Shown here in pieces: positions 56,301-64,000 of a stretch of 64,000 nucleotides of DNA (within the stretch, counting starts at the first letter, position 1; each line of letters begins with the position of its first letter). The notes beneath the pieces were generated by a model. That model worked only from the letters and a program-made list of their open reading frames with translations. It was not told the origin of the DNA and did no database searches. The translations under genes were made by a program, and so were the position numbers. The stretch comes from Serilophus lunatus (lineage: Eukaryota > Chordata > Aves > Passeriformes > Eurylaimidae): positions 682,001-746,000 of the forward strand of contig VXBA01001335.1 of assembly GCA_013399895.1 (NCBI GenBank), in the 5' to 3' direction.

Positions 56301-59300
56301 AGGCTATGAGGAGAAAGAGTATGCTATCTCTTTAGTGACAGCTTATCCTTTATGGATCTAGCTCAGGTTTGCATATGGCCTCATTATCCTTTCTGATATT
56401 TTGTAGTATATTTATTCTCACAGCAGCCTGAAGAAGCAGGCTGTTTTCCCAAGTTTGCAAAGCATAATCACCCTGTCCAGGGCCACAGAGCAGGCTTGTG
56501 GTATTGAACTCAGACTACTAGACTACTAGAACAAATGAGCCATTGTTTCTCTGTAGATCACAGATTTTTTTCACATATCGTTTTTTAATTTTTTTTAAAC
56601 AGTAAATTTTGATATGCTCCAAGATGTGCAAGGCTTTGAGATCAGTGGCTATAGTGGCCAAGATGGCTGTAAAGAAAGGAAAATTTATTTTTATCAGAAA
56701 AAGTACTTAAAGAATTAATAGTTTGAACTGGAAAGCCGAAGTTCCACAGTACAATATTTGATTAGTGAAACCCAGGGTGAAATGAGACTAAAAAAAAAAA
56801 AAAAGACATAAACTCTAGGAAGTAGCTACTTGATTCTCTCTGCCCTTCTTGCAGCACCTCCATTACCTGGCAAAGGAGGGATTCAACAAACTAAACACCC
56901 CACTTTAACTAACATTTTAAAATATTTTCCCTTTTGTGGTCTTTTGCCCATGCTGTGTTGCTAGAAATACTCAAATTGCATGATTCATTGACATGCCAAT
57001 GGGTAATCACTAGCAACCCTCATTCTCACACTACCATACAGTTAATGGAAGAGGATGCATTTTAATTACTTCTGGTTCACAAAAAAGTGCTCAAGATTTC
57101 TGGTTTGGGAGGAAAAGTATTTTGCAAACATATTTTGATCTTTAATTCTCCTTATAGACTCACTAGTCGGTATTCAGTACAGTTTTTTTTAAATTTAATT
57201 TAATTTTCATCTCAGTTTTGCATGAACAAAACAAATACTTAAAAAAAAAGTTATTTCACATGCCGCCTTCTAAGGTTCATTTTGTCATTGAACAAGCCTT
57301 AGTTTGATATAGTTGTAAGTTCTCTCAGTGAGAAAAAAAAAATATTGAGTGGGTCTATTTGTTCTTGTTTTAGGATTGGATTATTGCACCAGAGGGCTAC
57401 GCTGCGTTTTACTGTGATGGAGAGTGTTCTTTCCCCCTCAACGCCCACATGAATGCAACGAACCACGCCATTGTTCAGACTCTGGTATGCCCCTGCCTAT
57501 GTTGTATTTGCCTGTTATGCAGTTGTTAGTGTCTGCTCAGGGTCTGACTCTTCTGCTTACTACTATTGAATTTTGATTATTTCTGGGTAAATGATAAAGC
57601 ATTTAAAAAACAGGCATTGGTGATTATGTTGGAGAGAGAATGAGCTGCTCAGAGTGGCCTGTGTGGTAGGTTTCCCCTCCATTTCAAATGCAGTAACACA
57701 TGAGAAGACCGTGTCATATTACTGGAGAATTGTGTACATAGGAACAAAAGGGGCCCCCTGGTCTGACTTCCAAGAGTTTTTGCAGATTATTGAAGCTCAG
57801 TGTTAACATCTACATGCTATACCTTCCAGAAATGATGACACTTGGCCACCCTGTGGACCTCTGTTGTCAGCTATTGGCAGAGACACTTACACTGTAATTT
57901 AATGTGAAGCTTTGCAAACAGATGCATTTGCATGTAAGAAATTGTGTTCAGTCACGCCTGGCTTACAAATGCAATTTAAAAATAAGTGTATTTGGATCTC
58001 TTGCTCTGCCTGGTACATGTAAAAGGGGATTTTCAGCCAGCTTTCTGCCTTTGCTAATTCTTATGTTAGTCCTATGCCTCAACTGGAGCAGCCAAAAAGA
58101 TGATATTAGTTGTGTCAGCTGGCTTGGCTTCCTCTACCCTGGCAGCATTCAGATACAGAAATCCTGACTTTTAGACTATGCCTAAATGTAATGGTGTGAG
58201 GCTGAAGTGTGGTCTGTCTGGTCCACCTCTGCTAACTGAAGAACTGGTACTGAATAGCATTGGTATTAGCAAAATGATTAAGAAGCAGAGGAATGAGAGA
58301 TAATACACAAAGAGGGAGCAGCAGTATGAAGTCAGAGCAGGAAAGGGTTGACATTCCTAATTAGTTTCTGCAAGGGTTGAGGGACTCAATTACAATTAGA
58401 GAAACATGGGGTTAAGGCTCCCTCTGATTTAAACTGATAATAGCAAAGTATCCTGACTATCAGATTATGCTGACAAGTCTGTCCATGGATGGTGATCTTT
58501 TTCTTTGATTTTCACATAAAAAATCTGTGCCTGAAAAACTTTTCCTCCTTCAAAAATAAGTGCAGTTACTACCATCCTGGGACCCCACACTAAAAAAAAA
58601 CTCACAAATTTAAAGCCCACATCACAAAATAACCCAAAACCAAACTGGCAAACAAACAAAAATGAAGTTTGATGTCTTTCTGATAGAAAGCAAATTCTGC
58701 TTGTGAAAATCACCAAATGTCCCCATGATAGAGACATTTTAAAAAACTCAGCGTGTGCTGAGACCTTCTCCTTTCTATTCAACTTTTCTTTTACTCACCT
58801 CCTCCAAGTCCAGCCACCAATGCAACATTATTCCTCTATACCAGAATTTGAGTCAGTAAGATTTACAAAAAGAAAGGAAAATGTCAGAGGCAGGAAATAA
58901 AGGGAAGCATGTTAAGGGGTTCAGGTGAATGGGAACAGGAAATGCCAGTTGGCAAGGAATATAGCAGTATGCTTAGGAGACAACAAAAACCAGCGTATCT
59001 GCAGTCCTGAGCTGAAAAGAAATAGGTCAGCAAAGGAATAGTTTAGTATTATGCAAACATTGTCCAGAAAAATTGCCAATATCAGGGAGATCCCCAGGTT
59101 AGACTCCTGCAGCTTGGACTGTTAAATAAGAATTGGCCCAGTGCTACTTTCTCTTACATGCCATTCCTGTCCAAAAAAGATTAATTTCCAATTGTTAAGA
59201 AATGTATGTAGTTTATCCTATTTTTAAAAATTGGATATTCAAACTTTCCCCTTTATTATGGCCCTTTTGGAATTGTGTTTTCCCGCTGTATATACTGTAC

Positions 59301-61275
59301 ATGCATTCAGTTGTGCAGCCAAAAAATCACAAGGCTAATTAAATTTTAGCTGCACATAAATTAGATGAGATAACGGTAGTTCAATGCTTTCTGGTTTAAA
59401 TTATACAAAATTCAGATTTACACAAGGTGTGCACATGGGGATGACTTGGGAAACAATTATTCATATGCCCCACCCTTATCCAAATGTAGTCATCTCCCAG
59501 CCATACTGATGACACCATTCTGAAAAGGCATACTCTTTGGGGTAGGAGGTGATTGTTCCTTGGTACCCCTCCAAACTTTACTGACTCTTTTTATTTTCTT
59601 TTGTAACAAGACTGGGAGGAATGCTGGGCCAGTACCTCTCTCCCTCTCTTTTCTTCGTGGCTGAACTTAGGCAAACAGATGATAGAGATGCATATAAATA
59701 AAAGACAGACTCCATTTAATCTGTTTTATAAGCTTTCTTCTCTTCTGCTTCCCATCACCCTCAGAACAGGCACGAGAGAAGCACTGACTTCTGGTCATTC
59801 AAAACAGTGGATCGATGGGTTGGCTTGCTCTGAATTTGGGGCTAACTCTTGAAAAGCCTGTGAACATTGCTGCTGTGGGGGGCTAGTGGGGCCAGGGAGC
59901 TTCCAGCTGTGGTGGCAGAGGCTGGTGGGACCAGGATTTATGGCAGGGCAAACATCTGCCTAGATGAGGCACAATCATTCTTTTCTCCAGTGCTTTGCTA
60001 TTCATTTATTAAAGCATTTTTAAGTGTGTGTCTAAACTTTTACTAAATGGCTACTTCAGGATTTATTATTGCTCATTTCAAAAGACCCTCTCATAGTAAG
60101 AGTTATGTAAAAATCGTTTCCTTATAGACTGTTCTCTGTTGTCTGGCAAAGGCTCTGGGCTTATATCACTGCAAGACAGATGTCTCTAACAGATTTACAA
60201 AGACTTAACATACAAATGAAACCTATTACTGCTGAAGTCTTCATCCATGCCTTAATAATCTCTTGCCCTCTCTATTACAACTCCCTTTTCTCTGGCCTCC
60301 ACAGTTTTCAAGTCTTCAGCATGTGTAGAATATTACATCCAACCTTCTTTCAAGTACAAAGAATTTGTATTTCCCCCATTTTCAGATATTTCCACTAGAT
60401 CTTGTTCATTTTGGGATGCTGTTCAAAACTCTTTTCCTTCTCTTTAACCTTTCATTGATATATTTCAGCCTATAGAACATAGATTTCTCTGCCTCTGCCC
60501 TTTCTCCAGACATTCTGTCTAGCTGGCATTCACTTTATGAATTGATTTTTACTTCAGTGGAAGTAAAATTGTATCCACTGATACATAGTTAGGACCCTAA
60601 AATGCACTTATACTGCCTAAGACCCCACATCTTACCATTTCATAGCCTGAGAACAGTTCCAGTATGAGCGTTTGGCTGCACAGCCTTTGCTATCTGCAAC
60701 AGATTTTCTTCTATGCTGAGAACCCAACACAGGAAAGCATTTTGGCACCTGCTGGGGTCCTGCTGTGACTCAGGGCTTGAGCCTTTGCTTCATGTTATGT
60801 ACTGTCCTTAGCAAAGATGGTACAGACAATGCATTTAAATGTTTTCCTGAGCAGCCGCCTAACCCCAATTCTTTTCTAAATTTCATCTGAAAATCAACTT
60901 TCTGTCTTGGCCACTCCTCCTCATTTATCTCACCATCTGCTTTTATTGCATAACTCTGCCTGTGCAATTAAAATCAGAGCAATCTCAAATTAAGCTGTGC
61001 TTTAAAGTTGCTAACCAAGGAAAATTTGTGATCACAGCTCTCTCTGAATTGCAAAGACATGTTTTGCACTGACATTGTCCTTGTACCTCTCTGATATATG
61101 AGCTATGTATTTATCTGTCTTTCAGGTTCACTTGATGTTCCCTGATCATGTACCAAAGCCATGCTGTGCACCAACAAAACTGAATGCAATCTCCGTACTC
61201 TACTTTGATGATAGTTCCAATGTTATTTTAAAAAAATACAGGAATATGGTGGTGCGGTCATGTGGCTGCCACTAG
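7881..61275 (+). CDS. BMP5: BMP5, bone morphogenetic protein 5 precursor (7 coding exons, complete)
   Basis: Secreted TGF-beta superfamily ligand. The family is made as a dimeric preproprotein, cleaved by furin-type convertases, and signals through type I/II serine-threonine kinase receptors to SMAD1/5/8; mouse Bmp5 (short ear locus) acts in skeletal patterning. Splicing the seven exons gives 453 codons plus TAG, against 454 aa in human as I recall it. Visible in the product: hydrophobic signal peptide about 1-25; prodomain to R314; RSVR cleavage site 311-314; a basic stretch 317-327; a cystine knot with cysteines 352, 381, 385, 417, 418, 450 and 452, the standard seven including the adjacent pair. 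N-glycosylation sequons at N209, N326, N344 and N394. The exon 1 signature ([20 protein letters not shown]) and knot sequence point to BMP5 rather than BMP6 or BMP7. All six introns are GT-AG with phases 1,2,1,1,0,0. No frameshift or premature stop is seen. The start at 7881 is chosen by homology of the signal peptide; an in-frame TTG upstream is ignored. Confidence 0.97.
13936..13976. repeat. TA-rich microsatellite, imperfect
   Basis: Runs of TA broken by single G and GG, in intron 1. Confidence 0.7.
16241..16292 (+). mobile_element. CR1 3' tail remnant
   Basis: GGTCTTTTCCAACTTCAATG followed by ACTCTGTAATTA matches the last 35 or so bases of CR1 (rule: TCTTTTCCAACCT...ATTCTGTGATT). Only the tail remains. 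Confidence 0.6.
16657..16750 (+). repeat. Compound microsatellite (TTCTG)n then (TTCTC)n
   Basis: About 10.8 perfect TTCTG units end at 16710 and switch without interruption to seven perfect TTCTC units (16711-16745) and a final TTCTT. The long open frames that cross it on both strands are a consequence of the pentamer repeat, not genes. A short A run precedes it. Confidence 0.95.
19613..19653. repeat. TA/TG microsatellite
   Basis: TA-rich run passing into GTGTGTGTCTGTGTGTGTG, a common dinucleotide repeat of intron DNA. Confidence 0.7.
20006..20106 (+). mobile_element. CR1 3' tail remnant
   Basis: Contains CTGGGCAACCAGCTTCAAGT, GGCCCTGCCTGACC and GGTCCCTTCCAACCTCAGCT, the typical last 100 bases of a CR1 copy. 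The terminal octamer repeats are degraded. Confidence 0.75.
24054..25985 (-). mobile_element. CR1 LINE copy, minus strand, RT region deleted
   Basis: Read on the minus strand from 25985: sequence I associate with the region just before ORF2 (to about 25450), then the apurinic-type endonuclease (for example the region equivalent to GDFNLP near 24965 and the RRGGVA/CFD stretch near 25150-25210), the linker to about 24152, then a direct jump to the last 95 bases of the CR1 3' UTR (24147-24054, beginning GTAGTGGTGGACTTGGCAGT). The whole reverse transcriptase is missing. Many stops; inactive. Lies head to head with the plus-strand copy at 26660. Confidence 0.85.
25986..26659. other. Spacer between two head-to-head CR1 copies
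   Basis: About 670 bp of higher GC than its surroundings. It may include diverged 5' parts of one or both CR1 copies, but I cannot align it to them with confidence. Open frames here have no recognisable product. Confidence 0.4.
26660..27632 (+). mobile_element. CR1 LINE copy, plus strand, RT region deleted
   Basis: Opens within the endonuclease (VLMGDFNLP at about 26671-26700), runs through the region equivalent to LLDLLLVN (near 26820), the MRRADFRL stretch (near 26955) and the linker to about 27205, then joins the CR1 3' region ([20 protein letters not shown] at about 27240) and ends GGGTCCCTTCCAACTTGGTG then ATTCTGTGATTA at about 27632. RT is absent. The 5' limit is uncertain. Confidence 0.82.
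27691..27798 (+). repeat. Perfect 36-bp minisatellite, 3 copies
   Basis: Three identical tandem units (27691-27726, 27727-27762, 27763-27798), each opening AGTTCTGAACATCTCCAAGA and closing ACCTGTGC. No mismatch among the copies, which suggests recent expansion. It starts about 60 bp after the end of the plus-strand CR1 copy. Confidence 0.97.
33752..33944 (+). CDS. BMP5: BMP5 coding exon 2 (prodomain)
   Basis: 193 nt, acceptor TTTTCTCACAG, donor AG|GTACCC. Encodes residues 162-225 and two bases of codon 226: [10 protein letters not shown] through KEYPN. This is part of the TGF-beta propeptide domain, with the conserved stretch [13 protein letters not shown] and sequon N209-E-T. Intron phases are 1 (upstream) and 2 (downstream). 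The reading frame stays open for about 200 nt past the donor, but that extension is unlike any BMP and is taken to be intron. Confidence 0.96.
33945..37299 (+). other. BMP5: BMP5 intron 2 (3.4 kb)
   Basis: GT-AG intron, phase 2. I see no interspersed repeat or RNA gene in it; only AT-rich sequence and short homopolymer runs. Confidence 0.93.
37300..37448 (+). CDS. BMP5: BMP5 coding exon 3 (prodomain)
   Basis: 149 nt, acceptor TTAACTTAG, donor GATG|GTAAG. Encodes the rest of R226 through G276 (first base): [13 protein letters not shown], then [18 protein letters not shown]. This is the C-terminal half of the TGF-beta propeptide domain. No stop or frameshift. Confidence 0.96.
41489..41507. repeat. 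TA dinucleotide microsatellite
   Basis: About nine TA units in intron 3. Confidence 0.8.
42893..42912. repeat. T homopolymer, 20 nt
   Basis: Uninterrupted T run followed by CTCAG. Looks like an acceptor but no exon-like sequence follows. Confidence 0.9.
45034..45062. repeat. T-rich run, about 29 nt
   Basis: T homopolymer broken by one C. Could be the reverse of a poly(A) tail, but no retrocopy is visible beside it. Confidence 0.85.
47593..47790 (+). CDS. BMP5: BMP5 coding exon 4 (end of prodomain, convertase site, N-terminus of mature ligand)
   Basis: 198 nt, acceptor CCTTATAG, donor GGGG|GTAAG. Encodes [11 protein letters not shown], the conserved [19 protein letters not shown] ending at R314, and the start of the mature chain at A315. 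The Arg-Ser-Val-Arg at 311-314 is the expected furin-type processing site. The mature N-terminus reads [16 protein letters not shown]; human BMP5 has one Asn where this has two, as I recall it. The basic cluster is the region implicated in heparin/matrix binding in related BMPs. Confidence 0.95.
50649..50762. mobile_element. Fold-back CR1 tail
   Basis: About 32 bases matching the CR1 3' end in minus orientation (GAATCATAGAATGGTTTGGG) are followed directly by about 82 bases of CR1 3' end in plus orientation (GGTCTAGTGGAAGGTGCCCC through CATTCTATGATTCTAT). The outer 12 bases at each end (50649-50660 and 50748-50759) are exact reverse complements, and pairing continues with gaps for some 20 more. 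Confidence 0.75.
52810..54095 (-). mobile_element. Old, diverged CR1-like LINE copy, minus strand (linker and RT)
   Basis: Plus-strand text resembles the reverse complement of avian CR1 ORF2: the RT region near 53020-53420 (for example GGTGGACTTTGTACCACTGA and ACTATGGGAGACCATATCCA), the linker near 53590-53800, and the end of the endonuclease part near 54000-54060. Divergence is much higher than in the copies of intron 1, so this is an older insertion or another CR1 subfamily. Confidence 0.6.
54265..54500 (+). mobile_element. Possible CR1 3' region fragment
   Basis: GTGTTCAGCTTTGGCTATTC, AAAAAGACATGGACAAGG and CAGAGAAGCAATGAAAGC follow the order of words in the CR1 3' region (compare TGTATTCAGTTTTGGGCC in the copy at 1850). 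Diverged and lacking a clear tail. Confidence 0.45.
55502..55578 (+). CDS. BMP5: BMP5 coding exon 5 (first knot cysteine)
   Basis: 77 nt, acceptor TTCCTGTAG, donor GGCAG|GTATG. Encodes [20 protein letters not shown] and ends RDLGWQ at residue 367. C352 is the first of the seven knot cysteines; N344-T-S is a sequon. RDLGW is a hallmark of BMP ligands. Confidence 0.96.
55579..57373 (+). other. BMP5: BMP5 intron 5 (1.8 kb)
   Basis: GT-AG intron, phase 0. Holds a MIR-like SINE remnant at 56395-56552 and a 15-A run near 56790-56804. Confidence 0.93.
56395..56552 (-). mobile_element. MIR/CORE-SINE-like remnant
   Basis: Plus-strand text has the order expected of a reverse MIR-type element: TCTCACAGCAGCCTGAAGAA, TTTGCAAAG, CCAGGGCCACAGAGCAGG, TTGAACTCAGACTACTAGAC, GAGCCATTGT. 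No poly(A) or duplicated flanks seen, as expected for an ancient copy. A profile search would settle it. Confidence 0.5.
57374..57484 (+). CDS. BMP5: BMP5 coding exon 6 (finger 1 and wrist of the cystine knot)
   Basis: 111 nt, acceptor TTGTTTTAG, donor ACTCTG|GTATG, phase 0 on both sides. Encodes [18 protein letters not shown], then [18 protein letters not shown] (residues 368-404). Holds knot cysteines C381 and C385 and the conserved glycosylation sequon N394-A-T. The sequence is typical of the BMP5/6/7 group. Confidence 0.97.
57485..61125 (+). other. BMP5: BMP5 intron 6 (3.6 kb)
   Basis: GT-AG intron, phase 0. A locally G-rich patch lies near 59875-59945 in otherwise AT-rich sequence. No repeat or RNA gene identified. 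Confidence 0.93.
61126..61275 (+). CDS. BMP5: BMP5 coding exon 7 (finger 2, C-terminus, stop)
   Basis: 150 nt, acceptor TTATCTGTCTTTCAG. Encodes [20 protein letters not shown], then [20 protein letters not shown] and MVVRSCGCH (residues 405-453), followed by TAG at 61273-61275. C417 (pair-forming knot position next to C418), C450 and C452 complete the cystine knot; one of the adjacent pair makes the inter-subunit disulfide in this family. Confidence 0.97.
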
Positions 61276-61424
61276 CATAAAAAATAATCTAAAGCAGAGG
61301 GTTTTATTCAAGATTGTAATAAAGTCAAGATATGAACGTTGCTGACGAAAAGGCAGGCCTAAATTTATTCCGTTTCATGTCATCTCTCATTTAATTGTAC
61401 AGTATAATGTATATAGTAGCTTTT

Positions 61425-61433
61425 ATTTATTTA
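61425..61433 (+). promoter_or_regulatory. AU-rich element ATTTATTTA, proximal
   Basis: Overlapping AUUUA pentamers in the BMP5 3' UTR, set in a T/A-rich run. In other mRNAs such elements bind decay factors; a role here is inference. Confidence 0.45.
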
Positions 61434-61674
61434 AAAGTATATAGTTTCTTTTGTACGAGCAAAATTTCAGAACCATTTATTTTATGGGTCACCTCAGTAT
61501 GCCGTAGAATTTTGCAAACTAATTTTTCAATTGACCATACTGAAACATCTTTCATTCCATTTCAATATTTTAATGAAAAGTCTTTGTAGAGAATTTTTTA
61601 AAACTAGAAACTCCAGGACTTCTGGAACTGCTTTGTATTGTTAAAGGAACTAAAATACATTGTCATATTGTGCC

Positions 61675-61680
61675 AATAAA
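61675..61680 (+). promoter_or_regulatory. AATAAA poly(A) signal, proximal candidate
   Basis: Canonical hexamer about 400 nt after the stop codon, followed by a short GTGGTG stretch. It would give a short 3' UTR isoform. An even closer hexamer at 61318-61323 has less convincing downstream context. Confidence 0.4.
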
Positions 61681-61694
61681 AACTGTGGTGAAGT

Positions 61695-61703
61695 ATTTAT
61701 TTA
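61695..61703 (+). promoter_or_regulatory. AU-rich element ATTTATTTA, second copy
   Basis: Second overlapping AUUUA pair, 15 bases downstream of the AATAAA at 61675-61680. If that signal is used the element would be excluded from the shorter mRNA. Confidence 0.4.
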
Positions 61704-62864
61704 GAAAAAGTCACAGGAAAACAACTGCTTGGCTAAACATATTTTTTCCTTTAGAAGTTCTGCTCCATTAGAAAAAGTGAAATGTTGAACAGTGTTTAAG
61801 CAAATAAATAGTAGATAGAAAATAGATGTGAAAAAATTGCACATAATTGTTATAACTATGTTCTTTAACAAAATGAGTGCAACTGGAGGAGTATGTTACT
61901 TTTTGGCTTGTAAGCTGCAGAGTTTGCAAAAGGCTCCAGGCTTCGGAAATTCTGTGTAGACAGACTCTTGCCTCAATCTATGACTTTCCAAGTTAACACT
62001 AAAAATTGAACTACAACATTTTTACCTCAAATCATATCAGTCTATTATCTACTACACTGCTTTGGTAAATTTTTATAATAGGTTAAATCAAACAAAAAAA
62101 TCACACGAGCCTTCCCATTGTATACATGAGCTACTATTATATGCACAAAATATACAGAAGACGCAGCATGGAAGGACTTTGCTCTATTTGGCTCCCACTT
62201 ATGGATGTGTTTTGAGAGTGTGTGAGGAAAGGCACTGGGGATGAAGTTGCCGCCTTTTTAATCAAAAATCTTATCCCTAGTGGTGGCTGTTTTCAGGCAA
62301 AGATGAAAGACACCTTTCATAACAAGGCGTTGGGTAATTTGCAACCTACTTTCAGTCTCCTATCTGCTTTTGTATCAGGTGGGGATTGGTTTACATAGTG
62401 AGACTCAATATGGGATATTGTTGCCTTTATTTTGCATTAACTATTGCAACTTTGATAATTTTAAAATTCACTAAAATAACATTTTAATCTCCCAAATTTT
62501 TGGCATCAAATCCTGTGGTTGTGAATTGCACAACCAATTACAGATAATCATTCCCACCACCACTACAAATATGCTTATCTTGAATTAATCCTGTTTTATG
62601 TCGTTGGACATCCCTTTGTTTTAGTGTTATGAAAGCGGGAAAATAGAAACCGTATTCTTTCTATTATGTGTCTAATTATATGCTTTTATCATGAATTGCC
62701 TTCATCAAAAATACTTCATTTAAATCATTCCCAGAGAGTTACTAAAAAATGGATAGAACATATCAGTTTCTCCTCAGACAGTCTATTCTTGTAAACTCTG
62801 ACTTTTCTTGCTATTTAAAACATATTTCAGAAAACTCTGATTATTACAGACTGATAAAATCACA

Positions 62865-62877
62865 GTGTGTGTGTGTG
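62865..62877. repeat. Short GT microsatellite in the 3' UTR
   Basis: Six to seven GT units, then ACTGTGTGCATGCATGTG. Small and of no clear role. Confidence 0.7.
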
Positions 62878-63398
62878 ACTGTGTGCATGCATGTGAATGG
62901 GCAGCTGTCATTTTTGCAGAAACTAATTTATTTTATCTTGCTTTTGGAGTAATACATAAATCTTTATATGCATACACTCAGATAAAAAAATAGCAGTTCT
63001 GATTTCAGTCTTGGGAAATCTTTCCCTTTAATAGAAAATTTCATTTTACACTTTAATCTCCATTTTATACTGACATTACCTACATATCTACATTTTATTG
63101 CAGCTCATGCACAAGGGTGTATGGCAAAATATGACTCCATCCGACTTACCATTTTGGAACAGTTAAATTCTTAGGTTGTTTTCAAAGAATTTACTGGTTT
63201 CTGTATAAATAGATAGGCTGATATGATTTTTTGAACTCAGTTTATTCTAGATGGAATTTGATGGATACTAAATTTTGGGTACATTAAGTAATATATTTTA
63301 AATAATGGTGTACCATTTTGAGACTAAGAAGCTGAAGATTATTGTTATATTATTCTTTAAAATATGCTGTTGGAATATATTTCTATATTTTGAGACAT

Positions 63399-63404
63399 AA
63401 TAAA
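63399..63404 (+). promoter_or_regulatory. AATAAA poly(A) signal, distal candidate
   Basis: Canonical hexamer about 2.1 kb after the stop, with a GT/T-rich stretch starting some 20 nt downstream (63426-63440). Best candidate for the main distal cleavage site. Confidence 0.5.
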
Positions 63405-63420
63405 CCTGTAATATTATTTT

Positions 63421-64000
63421 CCTCTGCTGTGGTTTTGCTTCTAAAACACATGACAAAATGACATTGACTTGATGTATTCTTTCTAAGGGATCACCAGTGG
63501 TTATGGGTAGATTTTTTTTTACAGTTCATTTTTAGTGCAGACATTTTGCAAAATTACTTTTCTATTGTTATTCTTAAACTGCAGATAGTGAACCACCTAC
63601 ACTACTAATATACACTGTGTCTTCAAATGATACCTCCAAGTGCTAATACTCTACTCAAAATATACTAGAAAGGAAAAATGGTTTTTAAAATTCTCAATAA
63701 ATACATAACTAGTCATTCCTCTGTTTGAAATGAAGGATAGTGGCACCATACCTTCTGCATGCTCTGGATAAGGGAACATATGCATGTTTCCATGTAAACT
63801 TGTTCAAGTAAGCTCCTCAGTAGTAAGCAATACAGGGCTTTTTATTCTTTTGCTTTGTCCTATCAAATACCTATTATATTTATTTATACATAATATATAA
63901 ACACTTATATTTAATGCAATGTGTACATAATTATATCAAATATATACCCATATCTGCAGTTATGAAGTTATTCTGTAGTTACGAAGAACATTCCATTACC
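63421..64000. other. Downstream flank
   Basis: AT-rich sequence with one more AATAAA at 63696-63701. No gene or repeat recognised. Confidence 0.5.

Larger units (their letters stand above)
61276..63420 (+). other. BMP5: BMP5 3' UTR (probable extent)
   Basis: Follows the TAG directly. AT-rich, with AATAAA signals at 61318-61323, 61675-61680, 61803-61808 and 63399-63404. The distal limit is inferred from the last of these, which is followed by a GT-rich stretch (CTGTGGTTTTGCTTC), the usual layout of a cleavage site. A further AATAAA at 63696-63701 lies beyond. Transcript data are needed to fix the end. Confidence 0.6.

Noticed and set aside
1..64000. Search for a novel system (gene cluster, CRISPR, phage, viral insertion, second gene)
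   Set aside because: Beyond BMP5 and CR1/SINE/microsatellite repeats, I saw no long frame, regular spaced repeat array, LTR pair or RNA gene that would support one.

Overview
The window is vertebrate nuclear DNA, almost certainly from a bird: it carries one multi-exon vertebrate gene with GT-AG introns, in AT-rich, gene-poor sequence whose recognisable repeats are mostly CR1 LINEs, the dominant interspersed repeat of avian genomes. Turtles and crocodilians also carry CR1, so a non-avian reptile is a weaker alternative. There are no prokaryotic features, no CRISPR array and no second protein-coding gene that I can support.

The one gene is BMP5 (bone morphogenetic protein 5, a TGF-beta superfamily ligand), complete on the + strand. 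Seven coding exons (7881-8364, 33752-33944, 37300-37448, 47593-47790, 55502-55578, 57374-57484, 61126-61275) splice in frame to 1362 nt, that is 453 codons plus a stop. All splice phases agree, the RSVR proprotein-convertase site and all seven knot cysteines are present, and the last residues form the expected Cys-Gly-Cys-His terminus. The gene covers about 53 kb from start codon to stop, with intron 1 making up 25.4 kb. The 3' UTR begins at 61276. It holds two ATTTATTTA AU-rich elements and several AATAAA signals, the best distal one at 63399-63404.

Layout: 1-373 unassigned flank; 374-2350 a CR1 copy (linker, RT, 3' UTR) with a second CR1 tail nested in it; 2351-7880 5' flank and probable promoter/5' UTR, with a 25-N gap at 3296-3320; 7881-8364 BMP5 exon 1; 8365-33751 intron 1, with a compound TTCTG/TTCTC microsatellite (16657-16750), CR1 tails, a head-to-head pair of internally deleted CR1 copies (24054-25985 minus, 26660-27632 plus) and a perfect 36-bp x 3 minisatellite (27691-27798); 33752-61275 exons 2-7 and introns 2-6, with a fold-back CR1 tail (50649-50762), an old CR1 copy (52810-54095 minus), a further possible CR1 fragment and a MIR-like SINE (56395-56552 minus); 61276-64000 3' UTR and downstream flank.

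I found no convincing undescribed biological system. The points most worth a second look are the strong splice-acceptor-like sequence directly in front of the BMP5 start codon, the matching loss of the RT region in two neighbouring CR1 copies, the fold-back CR1 tail, and the extra Asn just after the convertase cleavage site.
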